Source: Jejuia sp. UBA6058 (lineage in GTDB: Bacteria > Bacteroidota > Bacteroidia > Flavobacteriales > Flavobacteriaceae). From it: DNA of 53,092 nucleotides. Where the stretch lies: assembly GCA_002428965.1 (NCBI GenBank), contig DIYI01000016.1, forward strand, positions 1-53,092, written 5' to 3'. The notes under the pieces were generated by a model. The model ran no database searches, was not told the DNA's origin, and saw only the letters and a program-made list of their open reading frames with translations. Made by a program: the position numbers and the translations under genes. Of the stretch, positions 1 to 9,413 are shown piece by piece; the stretch's first letter is position 1; each line of letters begins with the position of its first letter.

Positions 1-80
1 AATCTATACTGTTAAATAGCATATGGTTTTAAATATTTCTAAAAAAATATTTAGTTCACACAATAGTGGGAGGTAACAAC

Positions 81-117
81 AATACCAAAACAAATTAATT
101 AAATTAGTTTTGGTATT
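81..117 (-). terminator. Hairpin after ugd, likely end of the polysaccharide operon
   Basis: An 11-bp perfect inverted repeat (AATACCAAAAC at 81-91, GTTTTGGTATT at 107-117) with a 15-nt AT-rich loop lies 13 bp beyond the ugd stop codon. There is no long U tract on the minus strand (it continues GTTGTTACC), so this may be a weak terminator or an mRNA 3'-end stabiliser. Confidence 0.5.
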
Positions 118-129
118 ATCTCATATTTC

Positions 130-1458
130 TTAGTTCTCTGAAGTATCGACTCCTATACATGAATAATTGAACCCAATCTTTTTCATCTCATTCCTATCAT
201 AGATATTTCTACCATCAAAGATAATTGGCGCTTTTAATAGCTTTTTGATAACCTTGAAATTTGGAAACTTAAATTCCGGCCATTCCGTAAGAATAGCCAA
301 ACAATCTGCGTCTATTAAAGCTTCATATTGGTCTTCATAATATGAAATTGAATTTCCAAAATGGTGTTTAGCTTCTTCAGCAGCTACAGGATCATATGCT
401 TTTACTATAGCACCCTCTTTTACCAAACCATCAATAATATATAAAGACGGAGCTTCTCTCATATCGTCTGTTTGAGGTTTAAATGAAAGCCCCCATATAC
501 CTATAGTTTTACCTTTAACATCGTTTTTAAAATAACGCATTATTTTATTAAATAATACTAATTTTTGATGTTGATTAACAGACTCTACAGCTTTAAGTAC
601 TTTTAGCTCATAGTCATTTTCGCTAGCTGTTTTTATCAATGCTTTAACATCTTTCGGAAAGCAAGAACCCCCATAACCTATACCAGGGTAAATGAATTTT
701 GGGCCAATTCTTGAATCAGAACCTATACCTTTTCTAACCTTATTAACATCTGCTCCTACTATCTCACATAAATTAGCAATATCATTAATAAAACTAATTT
801 TTGTAGCTAACATCGAATTTGCCGCGTACTTCGTCATTTCTGCTGATACTATGTCCATGAAAATTACTGGATGACCGTTTAATGTAAACGGTTTGTAAAG
901 GCTTCTCATTAAATCTTCTGCTCGAGGTGTATCTAAACCAACCACAATTCTATCTGGTTTTAAAAAATCATTTATGGCCGCACCCTCTTTTAAAAATTCT
1001 GGATTAGAGGCAACATCAAACTCTATATTTGCATTACGTTTATCTAATTCTTGCTGTACTGCTTCTTTAACTTTTCTTGAAGTACCTACTGGTACTGTAC
1101 TTTTAGTTACAATAAGCATATAATCTTCCATATACCTTCCACAATCTCTTGCTACTGCAACAACATATTTTAAATCTGCACTACCATCTTCGTCTGGAGG
1201 TGTACCTACCGAAATAAATAAAACTTCAGAATCTTTAAGTGCTTCTTGTATTTTGGTTGTAAAAGATAACCTGCCTTTTTTCGTATTTCTAGAAATCATT
1301 TTTTCTAGACCAGGCTCATAAATTGGAATAATTCCATTGTTTAAGTTGTCTATTTTTTGTTGATCGATATCAACACAAACTACGTCTACACCAACTTCTG
1401 AAAAACAGGCACCGGTAACTAGGCCAACGTATCCACTTCCAACTATTGTAATTTTCAT
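130..1458 (-). CDS. ugd: UDP-glucose 6-dehydrogenase
   Basis: It oxidises UDP-glucose twice with NAD+ to UDP-glucuronate, a cytoplasmic precursor for acidic polysaccharides. The 442 residues are the usual length. The N-terminal Rossmann motif is GSGYVG (7-12); the central domain carries NPEFLKEGAA (from about 152); the catalytic cysteine is Cys266 in GYGGSCFPKD, followed by a C-terminal UDP-binding domain. It is the last visible gene of the minus-strand polysaccharide cluster, separated from the gene before it by 310 bp, so it may have its own promoter. Its presence suggests the polymer contains glucuronic acid or a sugar derived from it. Assignment is firm; the link to this polymer is inferred from position. 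Confidence 0.96.
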   Translation of the reverse strand: MKITIVGSGYVGLVTGACFSEVGVDVVCVDIDQQKIDNLNNGIIPIYEPGLEKMISRNTKKGRLSFTTKIQEALKDSEVLFISVGTPPDEDGSADLKYVVAVARDCGRYMEDYMLIVTKSTVPVGTSRKVKEAVQQELDKRNANIEFDVASNPEFLKEGAAINDFLKPDRIVVGLDTPRAEDLMRSLYKPFTLNGHPVIFMDIVSAEMTKYAANSMLATKISFINDIANLCEIVGADVNKVRKGIGSDSRIGPKFIYPGIGYGGSCFPKDVKALIKTASENDYELKVLKAVESVNQHQKLVLFNKIMRYFKNDVKGKTIGIWGLSFKPQTDDMREAPSLYIIDGLVKEGAIVKAYDPVAAEEAKHHFGNSISYYEDQYEALIDADCLAILTEWPEFKFPNFKVIKKLLKAPIIFDGRNIYDRNEMKKIGFNYSCIGVDTSEN

Positions 1459-1768
1459 ATACTATCTATTTATAGAGGTTTTAATAAAATTAATTTAATG
1501 CTTTGAATTCCATAAAGCCCTAATACTAGTTGTAAAATAATTGCTTTTTTTAAAGAAAAACAAACAAACTTTAATATGTAATTGCTTTTTGTATTTTTCA
1601 ATGAAATTCTAAGAAATATTACGTCTTTATCAATTATATTGCCAATTTATACGGATTTTGCACTCATAAAAGTAACTCCAACTGATTCTACTTTTTCCTA
1701 ATTTAATATTGCATATTATAAATATTATTGCTAACACATTATATCCAAATCAATTAATAATCAATAAA
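1459..1768. other. 310-bp AT-rich gap between a glycosyltransferase gene and ugd
   Basis: I see no gene or RNA here. A weak inverted repeat (AAAAGTA at 1668-1674, TACTTTT at 1689-1695) could form a small hairpin on either strand. The stretch is long compared with the near-zero spacing elsewhere in the cluster, so a ugd promoter may lie here, but no perfect TAnnTTTG element was found on the minus strand. Confidence 0.4.
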
Positions 1769-2722
1769 TTATAAATTTAATCTGTGGCTAATCATTAATG
1801 CCATTTTCCATCCAAAACAACTTGTCAACAATCTCAAGGCTCTCCTATTAGGTGGTATAATTTTAACTTTTATTTCCTCTAAAACTTTTTCTACTTTAGG
1901 ATATAAAAACTTAATATTAGGATAATTTCCAAAAACGTAAGACCCAATAAATTCACCACAGGTATCCCTCATCTTTTTTGTGTTTTCGAATTTTATTAAA
2001 AGTTTAGAAATTATTTCTAAAGTATCTATAAAAGAACTTAAAGCTTCGGTACTTTTTTTTGTACTTACTCCATTAGTAGTTTGACGCCAAAACGCGAATT
2101 CATAAGGAACCGATAATACTTTATTTGATACAGATAAAACTCTAGCAAAGAATTCAGCATCTTGGTTTTTTAAAATTTTTTCATTCCACTCCCCTGCGTT
2201 AAGTACTAAACTTCTATGTAATAAATAACAATGCGGACAGTTAAACCCCTTAAAGTTCCATATATCTACTAGCAACTCCATTGGAACAAGATAATCTTTA
2301 TCTATAGATCTAAGTAAGTCTTGAGTTTTGTTTTCGTAAAACTTCTTTAGAGGAGAAAAAATAAGTGTATTTTCATTTCCATCTTTATACATTCTCTCTA
2401 CCTGGGCCTGAATCATATTATCAGAGCAATAATCATCCGCATCCATAAACTTTATAAAATCACCCTTAGACTTTTCAAAAGCATAATTTCTTGCACTATT
2501 TCCACCTTTTTTAGGGTTCTTGAAAACCTTCACGTTTTGAGATTCAAAAGTTTTAGCTATTGCGTAGGAATTATCAGTTGAATGATCGTCAACTACTATC
2601 ACTTCAATATTTTGGTATGTTTGCCTTAAAACCTTTGTTATGGTTTCTTCTATATACTTTGATGCATTATAAAGAGGAATACACACTGAAACTAGAGAAT
2701 TTGTAATTTTTATCGATGTCAT
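1769..2722 (-). CDS. Glycosyltransferase family 2
   Basis: A 317-residue GT-A fold enzyme that should move a sugar from a nucleotide donor to the lipid-linked repeat unit on the cytoplasmic face of the membrane. The N-terminus has the GT2 hallmarks: VSVCIPLYNASKYIEETI, then VVDDHSTDNS, and a metal-binding DADD within FIKFMDADDYCSDN. The C-terminal third has no motif I can assign. Its start codon overlaps the stop codon of the DUF2264 gene by 4 bp (ATGA), which suggests translational coupling. Donor and linkage cannot be read from sequence. Confidence 0.9.
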   Translation of the reverse strand: MTSIKITNSLVSVCIPLYNASKYIEETITKVLRQTYQNIEVIVVDDHSTDNSYAIAKTFESQNVKVFKNPKKGGNSARNYAFEKSKGDFIKFMDADDYCSDNMIQAQVERMYKDGNENTLIFSPLKKFYENKTQDLLRSIDKDYLVPMELLVDIWNFKGFNCPHCYLLHRSLVLNAGEWNEKILKNQDAEFFARVLSVSNKVLSVPYEFAFWRQTTNGVSTKKSTEALSSFIDTLEIISKLLIKFENTKKMRDTCGEFIGSYVFGNYPNIKFLYPKVEKVLEEIKVKIIPPNRRALRLLTSCFGWKMALMISHRLNL

Positions 2723-3930
2723 TTTTTAAAGAGGCTATTCTTAATTTTTAATGAAAGTGATTGAAATTTATAGACAAACGTCATAAGATATTCTTTTGAT
2801 GCATTTCTTTCTTCATACGCATGATCTGCAGGAAATTCTAGTCCTTTGAATGCCTTAAGTGAAGTCCAATCGCATATTTCTTGAGACCAAAACTCATGAT
2901 CACTCTCTAAACCTAGAGGTAGGAAAGCAGTGCAACAATGATAAGGGCTTCCTGACGAAACATAAACCTCCGCCATATTATGCTGAACCCCATTAAAGCC
3001 TATTGTCATAAATCCGTCTGCATCAAAATTACTTCTAGTTTCCATGTGCCTTTTAAAAACAGCATCTAAACCACATCTTACTTGAGCTGGTTTTAGGTGA
3101 TATGGTAGTATTTGTAAATATGAAGCTTGCGCTAATGCATGAAAAACTCCAAAACGACAAACTAAAGTTCTACCCAACAAAGGATATGCACCTTCTGGGG
3201 AAATCATTCGCTCTAGAATTTCAATATATCTTTGATAGCGCAATGTATGCTTCTTTTCGTATAACTTTATTTTTTTGATATTATGCTTGTTTAAAATATG
3301 TAATATATCTGTTAACATAGGTTGTATTACATAACTGTTATAATGATCCATACTTAAAGTTTTGCCATCTCCATAGAAACCATCACCTATATAATAATTG
3401 TTAATAAACTTCTTTATACCATAGTTTAAACGTTTATATATGCATGAATTTGTGTATTCCAACAGAAACGCTTCAATCATGGAAGCAAATAAAAGCCAAT
3501 TGTTTTCTGCTGGTGTTATCAACCTCGTTTTTTTTAAGGATACTATTAAATTTTCTTGAACATGTTTTGGCATTTCGTGCCACAATTTAGGTCCCCTTAA
3601 TAAACCTTGAGAAAGATAAGCCCCATCCACCAAAGGTTGTCTACCATAGCCAAAATCCACAAAGTCGCGCGACCCTGGATTAGTAAGGTTATCGATAGCT
3701 GCAATAGTAAGCGCTTTATACTTTTCTCTTAGCAGACTTTCTGTTGACACATCTTTAGGAAGATTTAACCAAGGAGCTATACCGCACACTATTCGGCCTA
3801 AGGCCTCTAAATACTGAAAATCTGCACTATCCTTATATACTGGCATATCTGATTTCAACCTATCTGAAGCAGCTCTACTTAGCACTGGGTATACTATTTT
3901 TTCTAAATATGCTATCCAATTCTTACGCAT
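2719..3930 (-). CDS. DUF2264-family protein
   Basis: A 403-residue protein matching DUF2264 in length and in its N-terminal region (AASDRLKSDMPVYKDSADF, then YLEALGRIVCGIAPWLNLP). No signal peptide or membrane segment is visible, so it is probably cytoplasmic. It is rich in aromatic and charged residues and predicted mostly helical; an alpha/alpha-barrel sugar-active fold is plausible but is inference. The function is not known to me. It lies between an acyltransferase and a glycosyltransferase gene, 6 bp after the first and overlapping the second by 4 bp, so it is clearly part of the polysaccharide operon, where it could edit or trim sugar intermediates. Confidence 0.8.
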   Translation of the reverse strand: MRKNWIAYLEKIVYPVLSRAASDRLKSDMPVYKDSADFQYLEALGRIVCGIAPWLNLPKDVSTESLLREKYKALTIAAIDNLTNPGSRDFVDFGYGRQPLVDGAYLSQGLLRGPKLWHEMPKHVQENLIVSLKKTRLITPAENNWLLFASMIEAFLLEYTNSCIYKRLNYGIKKFINNYYIGDGFYGDGKTLSMDHYNSYVIQPMLTDILHILNKHNIKKIKLYEKKHTLRYQRYIEILERMISPEGAYPLLGRTLVCRFGVFHALAQASYLQILPYHLKPAQVRCGLDAVFKRHMETRSNFDADGFMTIGFNGVQHNMAEVYVSSGSPYHCCTAFLPLGLESDHEFWSQEICDWTSLKAFKGLEFPADHAYEERNASKEYLMTFVYKFQSLSLKIKNSLFKK

Positions 3931-3936
3931 ACGTAC

Positions 3937-4761
3937 CTATAACTTATTGTCTACTATTTTTAAGCTTGGTTGATTGATCACTGTTTTATTTTCCTCTATA
4001 GTAACATTACTTAATAATGCACCATAACCTAAAACGCATTTATCTTTAATCTTAGTTCCCTTTAAAATCGATACATCTCTACCAAGCCAACAGTCGTTAC
4101 CAATTATAATTGGCTGTGTTTTTGGTTTTTCGTATTCCAATCCAAAATCAGGAAATTGATTATCAGTTATCGTTCTTCTTTTTTCAGCTTTATACAAATT
4201 ATGCGTGTTGGTATCCCAAATAATGCAGTTATATGATATTTGATTATAATCTCCTATAATAATACTGTCATCACTTCTAATTTCAGTCCCTTCATTAATT
4301 GCATTGTGAGAACCTATTCTTACTTTACTATTGAATCTGGTCCAAATATCACATCTAATTCTATTATAGTTCCCTATCATTAAATCCCCTTTAATTTCAA
4401 AGTAAGGGATATTTGCCTGAATACCCCCTTGCATAAAATTGTGATGACCTATTTCAATTAATCCACCTGTAATACCAATATTAAACGTATCCAAATTACA
4501 ATCATGTCCTATTAGTATTTTACTTTTACTACCTATAATGGTACTAATTTTACAGTTTTTTATTAATACATTATCACCTATAATTAAATGGTCGCCCTTT
4601 TTAATATAGATGTTACTATTTTTTATCTTAACGTTTTTTCCAATGCTCAAAATACCACCAGTCTCAATCGTTACTTTAGAACCAAAAAATAAATACTTCC
4701 ATTTCTTCTGTTTTATCATGTAAGAAATACGACCTATACTATATTTTTTCTGCAGATTCAT
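3937..4761 (-). CDS. Hexapeptide-repeat acyltransferase
   Basis: The 274 residues show many imperfect [LIV]-G-x4 turns (for example IGKNVKIKNSNIYI, IGDNVLI, IGDYNQI, IGNDCWLGRDVSILKG), the mark of a left-handed beta-helix O-acetyl- or acyl-transferase. The C-terminal IIIGNDCWLGRDVSIL resembles the active coil of sugar O-acetyltransferases. The likely role is acetylation of a sugar residue of the exopolysaccharide. The chosen ATG overlaps the 3' end of wzx by 23 bp; an internal ATG at 4719 (residue 15, MIKQKKW) would remove the overlap and is a reasonable alternative. The middle part is longer and more asparagine/isoleucine-rich than WcaF-type enzymes. Confidence 0.8.
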   Translation of the reverse strand: MNLQKKYSIGRISYMIKQKKWKYLFFGSKVTIETGGILSIGKNVKIKNSNIYIKKGDHLIIGDNVLIKNCKISTIIGSKSKILIGHDCNLDTFNIGITGGLIEIGHHNFMQGGIQANIPYFEIKGDLMIGNYNRIRCDIWTRFNSKVRIGSHNAINEGTEIRSDDSIIIGDYNQISYNCIIWDTNTHNLYKAEKRRTITDNQFPDFGLEYEKPKTQPIIIGNDCWLGRDVSILKGTKIKDKCVLGYGALLSNVTIEENKTVINQPSLKIVDNKL

Positions 4762-6280
4762 ATTTTAACTTATTCTTAATTATTGAAAACACAAAATTTC
4801 TTTCAGAATTAGACAAACCCAAACGATAAATAAAAAATAAACTTAACAACACAGAAACAATAGTTAAAACAAAAAATCTTAACCAACCTTCTTTTAAAAC
4901 AAAATATAGAACCAATGGTAGACTAAATGAGCATAACGTTACTACAAAAACTTTGAACATAACTTGTTTAACAAAATCCTGAAAACTCAAATAGACCATT
5001 CCTTGCAACATATAAGCACTTGCAAACACAGCTATAACCATTATTCCCAACATAACAAACGAAGTAGTTTCTGGAATACCACCAAGTTTTAATATCAAGT
5101 AACTTATTGGACATACCATCAACAAAATTGGTATTACAACAAACTGATATTTCCTCAAATCACCATAGGCTTGGGCCGAAACAATAAGAGGGTTTCTTAT
5201 GGCCATAAACAATGACACAAACAATCCTATTCTCAGAAAGTTGACCGCATGATCAGGTACTTCTTTTAACCAAAACTCAAGTAAAATATGAGCCTCAAAA
5301 AACAAAGGAACAACAAAAACCAACATTAGATAGTATGAAAATTTAGAAGAACGAAACACTAAAGTATGCATGTTTCCATATTCTTTCTTTGCATAATTTT
5401 TCGTTATTTGAGGATTCATTGCAGTCTGAAAATTATTACTAAATTGATTAATAATATTTCCTGCCTGAGCTGCAATACCTGCTGCTGCATTCATTGTAGG
5501 ACCAAAAAATAAATTAATGAGAAGTGTTACACCCTGCGTATAACCGACAAAAGCAACATTTCCGGACATTGACCAAAACGCAAGAGACCACATTTTTTTT
5601 AATATTGCCTTATCCCAACCAAATCTAAAGCGTGCTTCTTGAAACTTTTTATAGCAATAGATCTGCTCCAAAAAGAAATTAATCAAGTATGTGAGAAAAA
5701 GTAAAAGAGAATAAACAATCAACTTATCAGTTTCCGTATTATACAGCGCATAACATATTACTAGTTTCATAGTAACATCAATAAGAGAAAATATTGCAAA
5801 AGCTCCCATTTTCTCATGAGCCATTATGGCGCCTTTAAACGGAACGTTAAGAATACCTAAGAGCAAGGATAGTGTTGAAATCTGAAATACCCAAAAACTA
5901 ACATTTAATCTATCCTTTGGGATGACTGCATAATTATACAAATACCACAGACCTCCAGTTTCTATTATTATAATAAAAATAACTGCTATTAATCCCTGCG
6001 CAGTTAATCCTATAGAAAATATTTTCTTTAAGTAATCCATGTTTCCCTCTCCAAGTGCTACAGTAATCCAACGTTGAGTAGCACCTGCCATTGAACTATT
6101 TAGAATAGAAAGGGTATAAACAATGCCTCCTACAACATTATATATTCCATAATCTACAAACCCTAAGGCATCTATTACTACTCTGGACGTATAAAATCCA
6201 ACCCCCATTGTAAAGAACATCCTTATATAGAGAAGTAACGTGTTTTTGGCAATTCTTTTATTATCTTCCGCGGCAGACAT
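4739..6280 (-). CDS. wzx: Wzx-type polysaccharide flippase (MOP superfamily)
   Basis: A 513-residue integral membrane protein with about 12-14 hydrophobic helices and the N-terminal pattern typical of Bacteroidota flippases (KRIAKNTLLLYIRM, then YGIYNVVGGIV and GATQRWI). It should flip the undecaprenyl-PP-linked repeat unit from the cytoplasmic to the periplasmic leaflet for Wzy polymerisation. The presence of both Wzx and a Wzy-like protein in the cluster argues for the Wzx/Wzy route, not an ABC-transporter route. Flippases diverge widely, so the symbol is functional and not an orthology claim. Confidence 0.88.
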   Translation of the reverse strand: MSAAEDNKRIAKNTLLLYIRMFFTMGVGFYTSRVVIDALGFVDYGIYNVVGGIVYTLSILNSSMAGATQRWITVALGEGNMDYLKKIFSIGLTAQGLIAVIFIIIIETGGLWYLYNYAVIPKDRLNVSFWVFQISTLSLLLGILNVPFKGAIMAHEKMGAFAIFSLIDVTMKLVICYALYNTETDKLIVYSLLLFLTYLINFFLEQIYCYKKFQEARFRFGWDKAILKKMWSLAFWSMSGNVAFVGYTQGVTLLINLFFGPTMNAAAGIAAQAGNIINQFSNNFQTAMNPQITKNYAKKEYGNMHTLVFRSSKFSYYLMLVFVVPLFFEAHILLEFWLKEVPDHAVNFLRIGLFVSLFMAIRNPLIVSAQAYGDLRKYQFVVIPILLMVCPISYLILKLGGIPETTSFVMLGIMVIAVFASAYMLQGMVYLSFQDFVKQVMFKVFVVTLCSFSLPLVLYFVLKEGWLRFFVLTIVSVLLSLFFIYRLGLSNSERNFVFSIIKNKLKYESAEKI

Positions 6281-6292
6281 ATTATTTAAACT

Positions 6293-7537
6293 TTATAGTA
6301 ATGTTTCCTTTTCAAAATTTTTCATTACGTTATTAATATTTAGAAATTTCTCTGCGTATATTCTTGAATTGTTTTTTATATCATCAACATTTTTCATATT
6401 CAAAATATTAAGAATACCCTTATTCAAGGCATCTTGATTTTCAGCTTCCACTACAAGACCAATACTGTATTTTTTAGTTAAAGCATAAAGACCAGAATCT
6501 TTATTTGCTGTTATTAATGCAAGTCCTCCCACAGATAAAATGTTGGTTAACTTCGATGGCATCACTAAATCACCAGCCTTTGCTTTTTGAATTACTAAAT
6601 GCACATCAGCCATATTAAGGAATTGATTAAACTTTTCTAATGGTTGTAGTGGCATAAAAAATACATTGTCCAAGCCCATTTCACTAACCATGTCTTGTAA
6701 TTTGCTCTTATATGGCCCAGTACCACAGACAGTAAACTTAACTTCATTATTTTCCTTTAAGGTCTTTGCGGCATGTATAATAGCTTCTAGCCCTTGTTTT
6801 TCTCCAATTGCGCCAGAATATAATATAATTTTATCAGTAGGTTGAAATCCAAAATTACTCTTGAGAGATTGTGCATCTTTAATAGGGTGAAAAAAACTAG
6901 TATCCGACCAATTTGGGAATAACAATATATTTTTATCTGCTTTCAGTCGTACTTTTTCAACCATCTTCTCAGAAATGGTGCTAACAACATCTGTTTTCTT
7001 AAATATGAACTTTTCAATTTTAAATAAAACCTTAATTATCTTTTGAGATGGTATCATATTCAGATCCTGAGCTGCCTCAATCTGTAAATCTTGAATATGG
7101 TAAACTGTTTTTGCTTTTTTGATCATCTTATAGAAAAAGCCTAATAATCCAAACTGAAATGAAGGCACCACTGTAATGACAGTATCTATTTTCTTCTTGA
7201 ACAATAGCTTTATTAATTGAAAAAAAGCAGACACCATAAAAGATAGATCTAAAAGCATCCTCTTCTTCCCTGAAGGTTCTTTAGGTACATACATAGGACA
7301 TCGGTAAACTGTAATTTTACCTCCAGATTCAAAATCTACAACTTCTTTTTGATACCAAAACCTTTTTTTAAAATAGGGTTCTTGCACTTTCCAATAGGGG
7401 TAATAAGGATATGTGGTAATAACTGTACAGTTATAGCCCCTATTAGCAAGCCATTGTATCATTTCACCACTATACTTCCCAATACCAGTTGGTTCGGGAG
7501 AATAATTATAGCCTATTAACATGACATTTTTATTCAT
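6293..7537 (-). CDS. WcaI-like glycosyltransferase family 4
   Basis: A 414-residue GT-B enzyme. It starts with YNYSPEPTGIGKYSGEM, the pattern of the colanic-acid WcaI family, followed by PYYPYW. The C-terminal half holds the donor-binding region (KIILYSGAIGEKQGLEAII, then MADVHLVIQKAKAGDLVMPS). It probably transfers a fucose-like or other hexose to the growing repeat unit; the specificity is not readable. Its start overlaps the end of the upstream VanZ-like gene by 8 bp, and its stop is 12 bp from wzx, so it is cotranscribed with both. Confidence 0.88.
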   Translation of the reverse strand: MNKNVMLIGYNYSPEPTGIGKYSGEMIQWLANRGYNCTVITTYPYYPYWKVQEPYFKKRFWYQKEVVDFESGGKITVYRCPMYVPKEPSGKKRMLLDLSFMVSAFFQLIKLLFKKKIDTVITVVPSFQFGLLGFFYKMIKKAKTVYHIQDLQIEAAQDLNMIPSQKIIKVLFKIEKFIFKKTDVVSTISEKMVEKVRLKADKNILLFPNWSDTSFFHPIKDAQSLKSNFGFQPTDKIILYSGAIGEKQGLEAIIHAAKTLKENNEVKFTVCGTGPYKSKLQDMVSEMGLDNVFFMPLQPLEKFNQFLNMADVHLVIQKAKAGDLVMPSKLTNILSVGGLALITANKDSGLYALTKKYSIGLVVEAENQDALNKGILNILNMKNVDDIKNNSRIYAEKFLNINNVMKNFEKETLL

Positions 7538-7973
7538 ATAAAAAATGCTTTATTTTTTTACTTAAAAACTTACCAATTAATACAAGAAGTAATCCAAATC
7601 CAGCACCAAACGCCCCCCAAATCACATCACCTAAGTCAAATGATCTTAGTGGTAAAAATAGTTGCCCTAATTCTGCAACAAATACAAGCGCAGTTAAGAC
7701 TAACCAACTAAGAAACCATGAATAACTGCTTTTTTTATAAACAACTAGAATTAAGCCGGTACATAGTCCTACTACCAAAAGTGGAATGGCAGTTCTAATA
7801 TTATAATTTACCTCCATATCTGCCCATTTTGCGACAAAATTTGGCATGTATTTATTATAACTAAGTCTTGGGCTATTAATCCAACTGAAATAAAGCGTAC
7901 CAAGAACTCCAATGCACAATACTATAATAGAGGTGTATTTAATGAAGTTAGCCTTATGTATTTTTCTTATCAT
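7530..7973 (-). CDS. VanZ-like membrane protein
   Basis: 147 residues with four predicted membrane helices (about 12-30, 60-78, 84-101 and 114-135) and the VanZ-family signature near the C-terminus: VAELGQLFLPLRSFDLGDV followed by glycine-rich helix GAFGAGFG. VanZ proteins are associated with teicoplanin resistance, but in Bacteroidota small VanZ-like proteins often sit in polysaccharide or envelope clusters with unknown roles. Here it lies 30 bp after a GT2 gene and overlaps the next gene by 8 bp, so a role in polymer assembly is more likely than antibiotic resistance. That role is inference. Confidence 0.75.
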   Translation of the reverse strand: MIRKIHKANFIKYTSIIVLCIGVLGTLYFSWINSPRLSYNKYMPNFVAKWADMEVNYNIRTAIPLLVVGLCTGLILVVYKKSSYSWFLSWLVLTALVFVAELGQLFLPLRSFDLGDVIWGAFGAGFGLLLVLIGKFLSKKIKHFLYE

Positions 7974-8003
7974 TTACTAATTGAGTAGTGTACCACTTTA
8001 AGT

Positions 8004-8810
8004 TTAACGCTTTCGGTATTCTCGCATTTTTATCTGTATCAAAAATTCGTAATACGACATATTCATACAATAAATAAAGCCAGGAATACCCTCTAAAAAC
8101 CCTAGGCTTAATATATAAGCTTGTAAAAATCTTAAAAAAGGCCATCCAGGGAGACGACTTAACCAAGATTTTAAAGCTGGATTTCTTTTACTGGAATTTT
8201 TTGTGAAAATAGTTTTAAATGCTGGCCTGTTTTCAATGCGAGCAATAGCTTCTTGTGAAGAATACTTATTATGCCTATTTATCCACTGTGTCCAACCTTT
8301 AGAAAAACCATAATGCAAATAGGGCTCTTTTAAATAGTGTATTTCTCCTTTTACATCACTTTCTTTTTGTCCATGCCCAAAATCAGTAAATCTTGCTCTT
8401 CCCTTACGCATCAATCGAAATTGCCATTTGGGAAAATTGTCGCAGTGTTTTAACCAAGTATCCTCCAACATCATCTTCCAGCAACAATAATAGCCCGCTA
8501 TATCTTCACTTGAACCTTCAATAGCTTTAAACATGGCCTCTTTAAAAGCATCTGTAACCACTTCATCAGCATCTAAAAACAAAATCCAATCGTACTTTAA
8601 CTTTAAATGGTCTAATGCATGATTTCGTTGTTGCCCAAAACTCTCAAAAGGGTTGTAACTTACAGTAGCTCCGAATGACTCAGAAATTTCTACAGTTTTA
8701 TCTGTACTTCCCGAATCTAAAACGTGTACATCATCACTCCATGAAATTGATTCTAAAGACATGGGTAAATCTTTTTCTTCATCCTTAGTCAAAATAACTA
8801 TTGAAATCAT
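8004..8810 (-). CDS. Glycosyltransferase family 2, WaaE/KdtX-like
   Basis: A 268-residue GT2 enzyme of the branch that includes lipopolysaccharide-core beta-1,4-glucosyltransferases. It opens with SIVILTKDEEKDLPMSLES, followed by VLDSGSTDKTVEI, FGQQRNHAL and the metal-binding FLDADEVV. The middle part KWQFRLMRKGRARF and LHYGFSKGWTQW fits this branch. The C-terminal 60 residues contain a hydrophobic segment that may anchor it to the membrane. It starts 1 bp after the acetyltransferase stop and precedes the VanZ-like gene. Sugar specificity is unknown. Confidence 0.88.
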   Translation of the reverse strand: MISIVILTKDEEKDLPMSLESISWSDDVHVLDSGSTDKTVEISESFGATVSYNPFESFGQQRNHALDHLKLKYDWILFLDADEVVTDAFKEAMFKAIEGSSEDIAGYYCCWKMMLEDTWLKHCDNFPKWQFRLMRKGRARFTDFGHGQKESDVKGEIHYLKEPYLHYGFSKGWTQWINRHNKYSSQEAIARIENRPAFKTIFTKNSSKRNPALKSWLSRLPGWPFLRFLQAYILSLGFLEGIPGFIYCMNMSYYEFLIQIKMREYRKR

Positions 8811-8811
8811 A

Positions 8812-9393
8812 TTACTTTTGATTTTGGTTAGATTGGTGACCTTCTAAATCTCTTTCTTTAATTGGCTTACATGGATGTCCTGAACAAACCATCCATTCTG
8901 GCATATTCTTGGTAACCACAGATCTGGCTCCTACGACAGTACCATTTCCAATTATTATTCCTGGGTGTATAAAGGCTTCAGCCGCAATCCAAACAAAATC
9001 TCCTATCACTATTGGCTTTGTAAATAAAGGAAAACCCAATTTGGAATAATCATGAGAGCCTGCCACCAAATGTGCGCCTTGAGATATTACAGTTCGTTTA
9101 CCAATAACTATTTTATCTTGTGAGTAAAGCGTAGCTCCACTTGCTATGCCGCATTCGTCTTTAAGTTCTAAATTCCAAGGCGCCCATATAGTTACTTTTG
9201 GATATACATGAACACCTTTACCTACTTTTGCACCAAAACATTTAAGCACAAAAGATCGCCAACTATGTAACGGTTTTGGAGAATATTTAAAAAAAACAGT
9301 ATAACATACATTCCATACTAAACGCATAATTCTGTTTTTAAAACTAAAAGATGGCCCAGACATGGTATCGGTATTCGTATTTTGTTTTGCCAT
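8812..9393 (-). CDS. WcaF-like putative colanic-acid-type acetyltransferase
   Basis: 193 residues with the hexapeptide left-handed beta-helix fold (VGKGVHVYPKVTIWAPWNL, then IGKRTVISQGAHLVAGSHDY, IGDFVWIAAEAFIHPG, IGNGTVVGARSVV). The His in AGSHDY and the AEAFI coil match the active site of WcaF/NodL-type O-acetyltransferases that use acetyl-CoA. The length is typical for WcaF. It should acetylate the repeat unit in the cytoplasm. There are therefore two acyltransferases in the cluster, this one and the more divergent protein encoded at 3937-4761. Confidence 0.85.
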   Translation of the reverse strand: MAKQNTNTDTMSGPSFSFKNRIMRLVWNVCYTVFFKYSPKPLHSWRSFVLKCFGAKVGKGVHVYPKVTIWAPWNLELKDECGIASGATLYSQDKIVIGKRTVISQGAHLVAGSHDYSKLGFPLFTKPIVIGDFVWIAAEAFIHPGIIIGNGTVVGARSVVTKNMPEWMVCSGHPCKPIKERDLEGHQSNQNQK

Positions 9394-9413
9394 TTTTATA
9401 TTTTAAAATTCTA

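Noticed and set aside
7530..7973. VanZ-like gene as glycopeptide-resistance determinant
   Set aside because: No vanHAX or sensor genes are near and it is embedded in the polysaccharide operon; resistance is not supported.
7954..8166. Small 70-residue minus-strand frame between VanZ-like and GT2 genes
   Set aside because: It overlaps the GT2 gene in another frame and has no features of its own.
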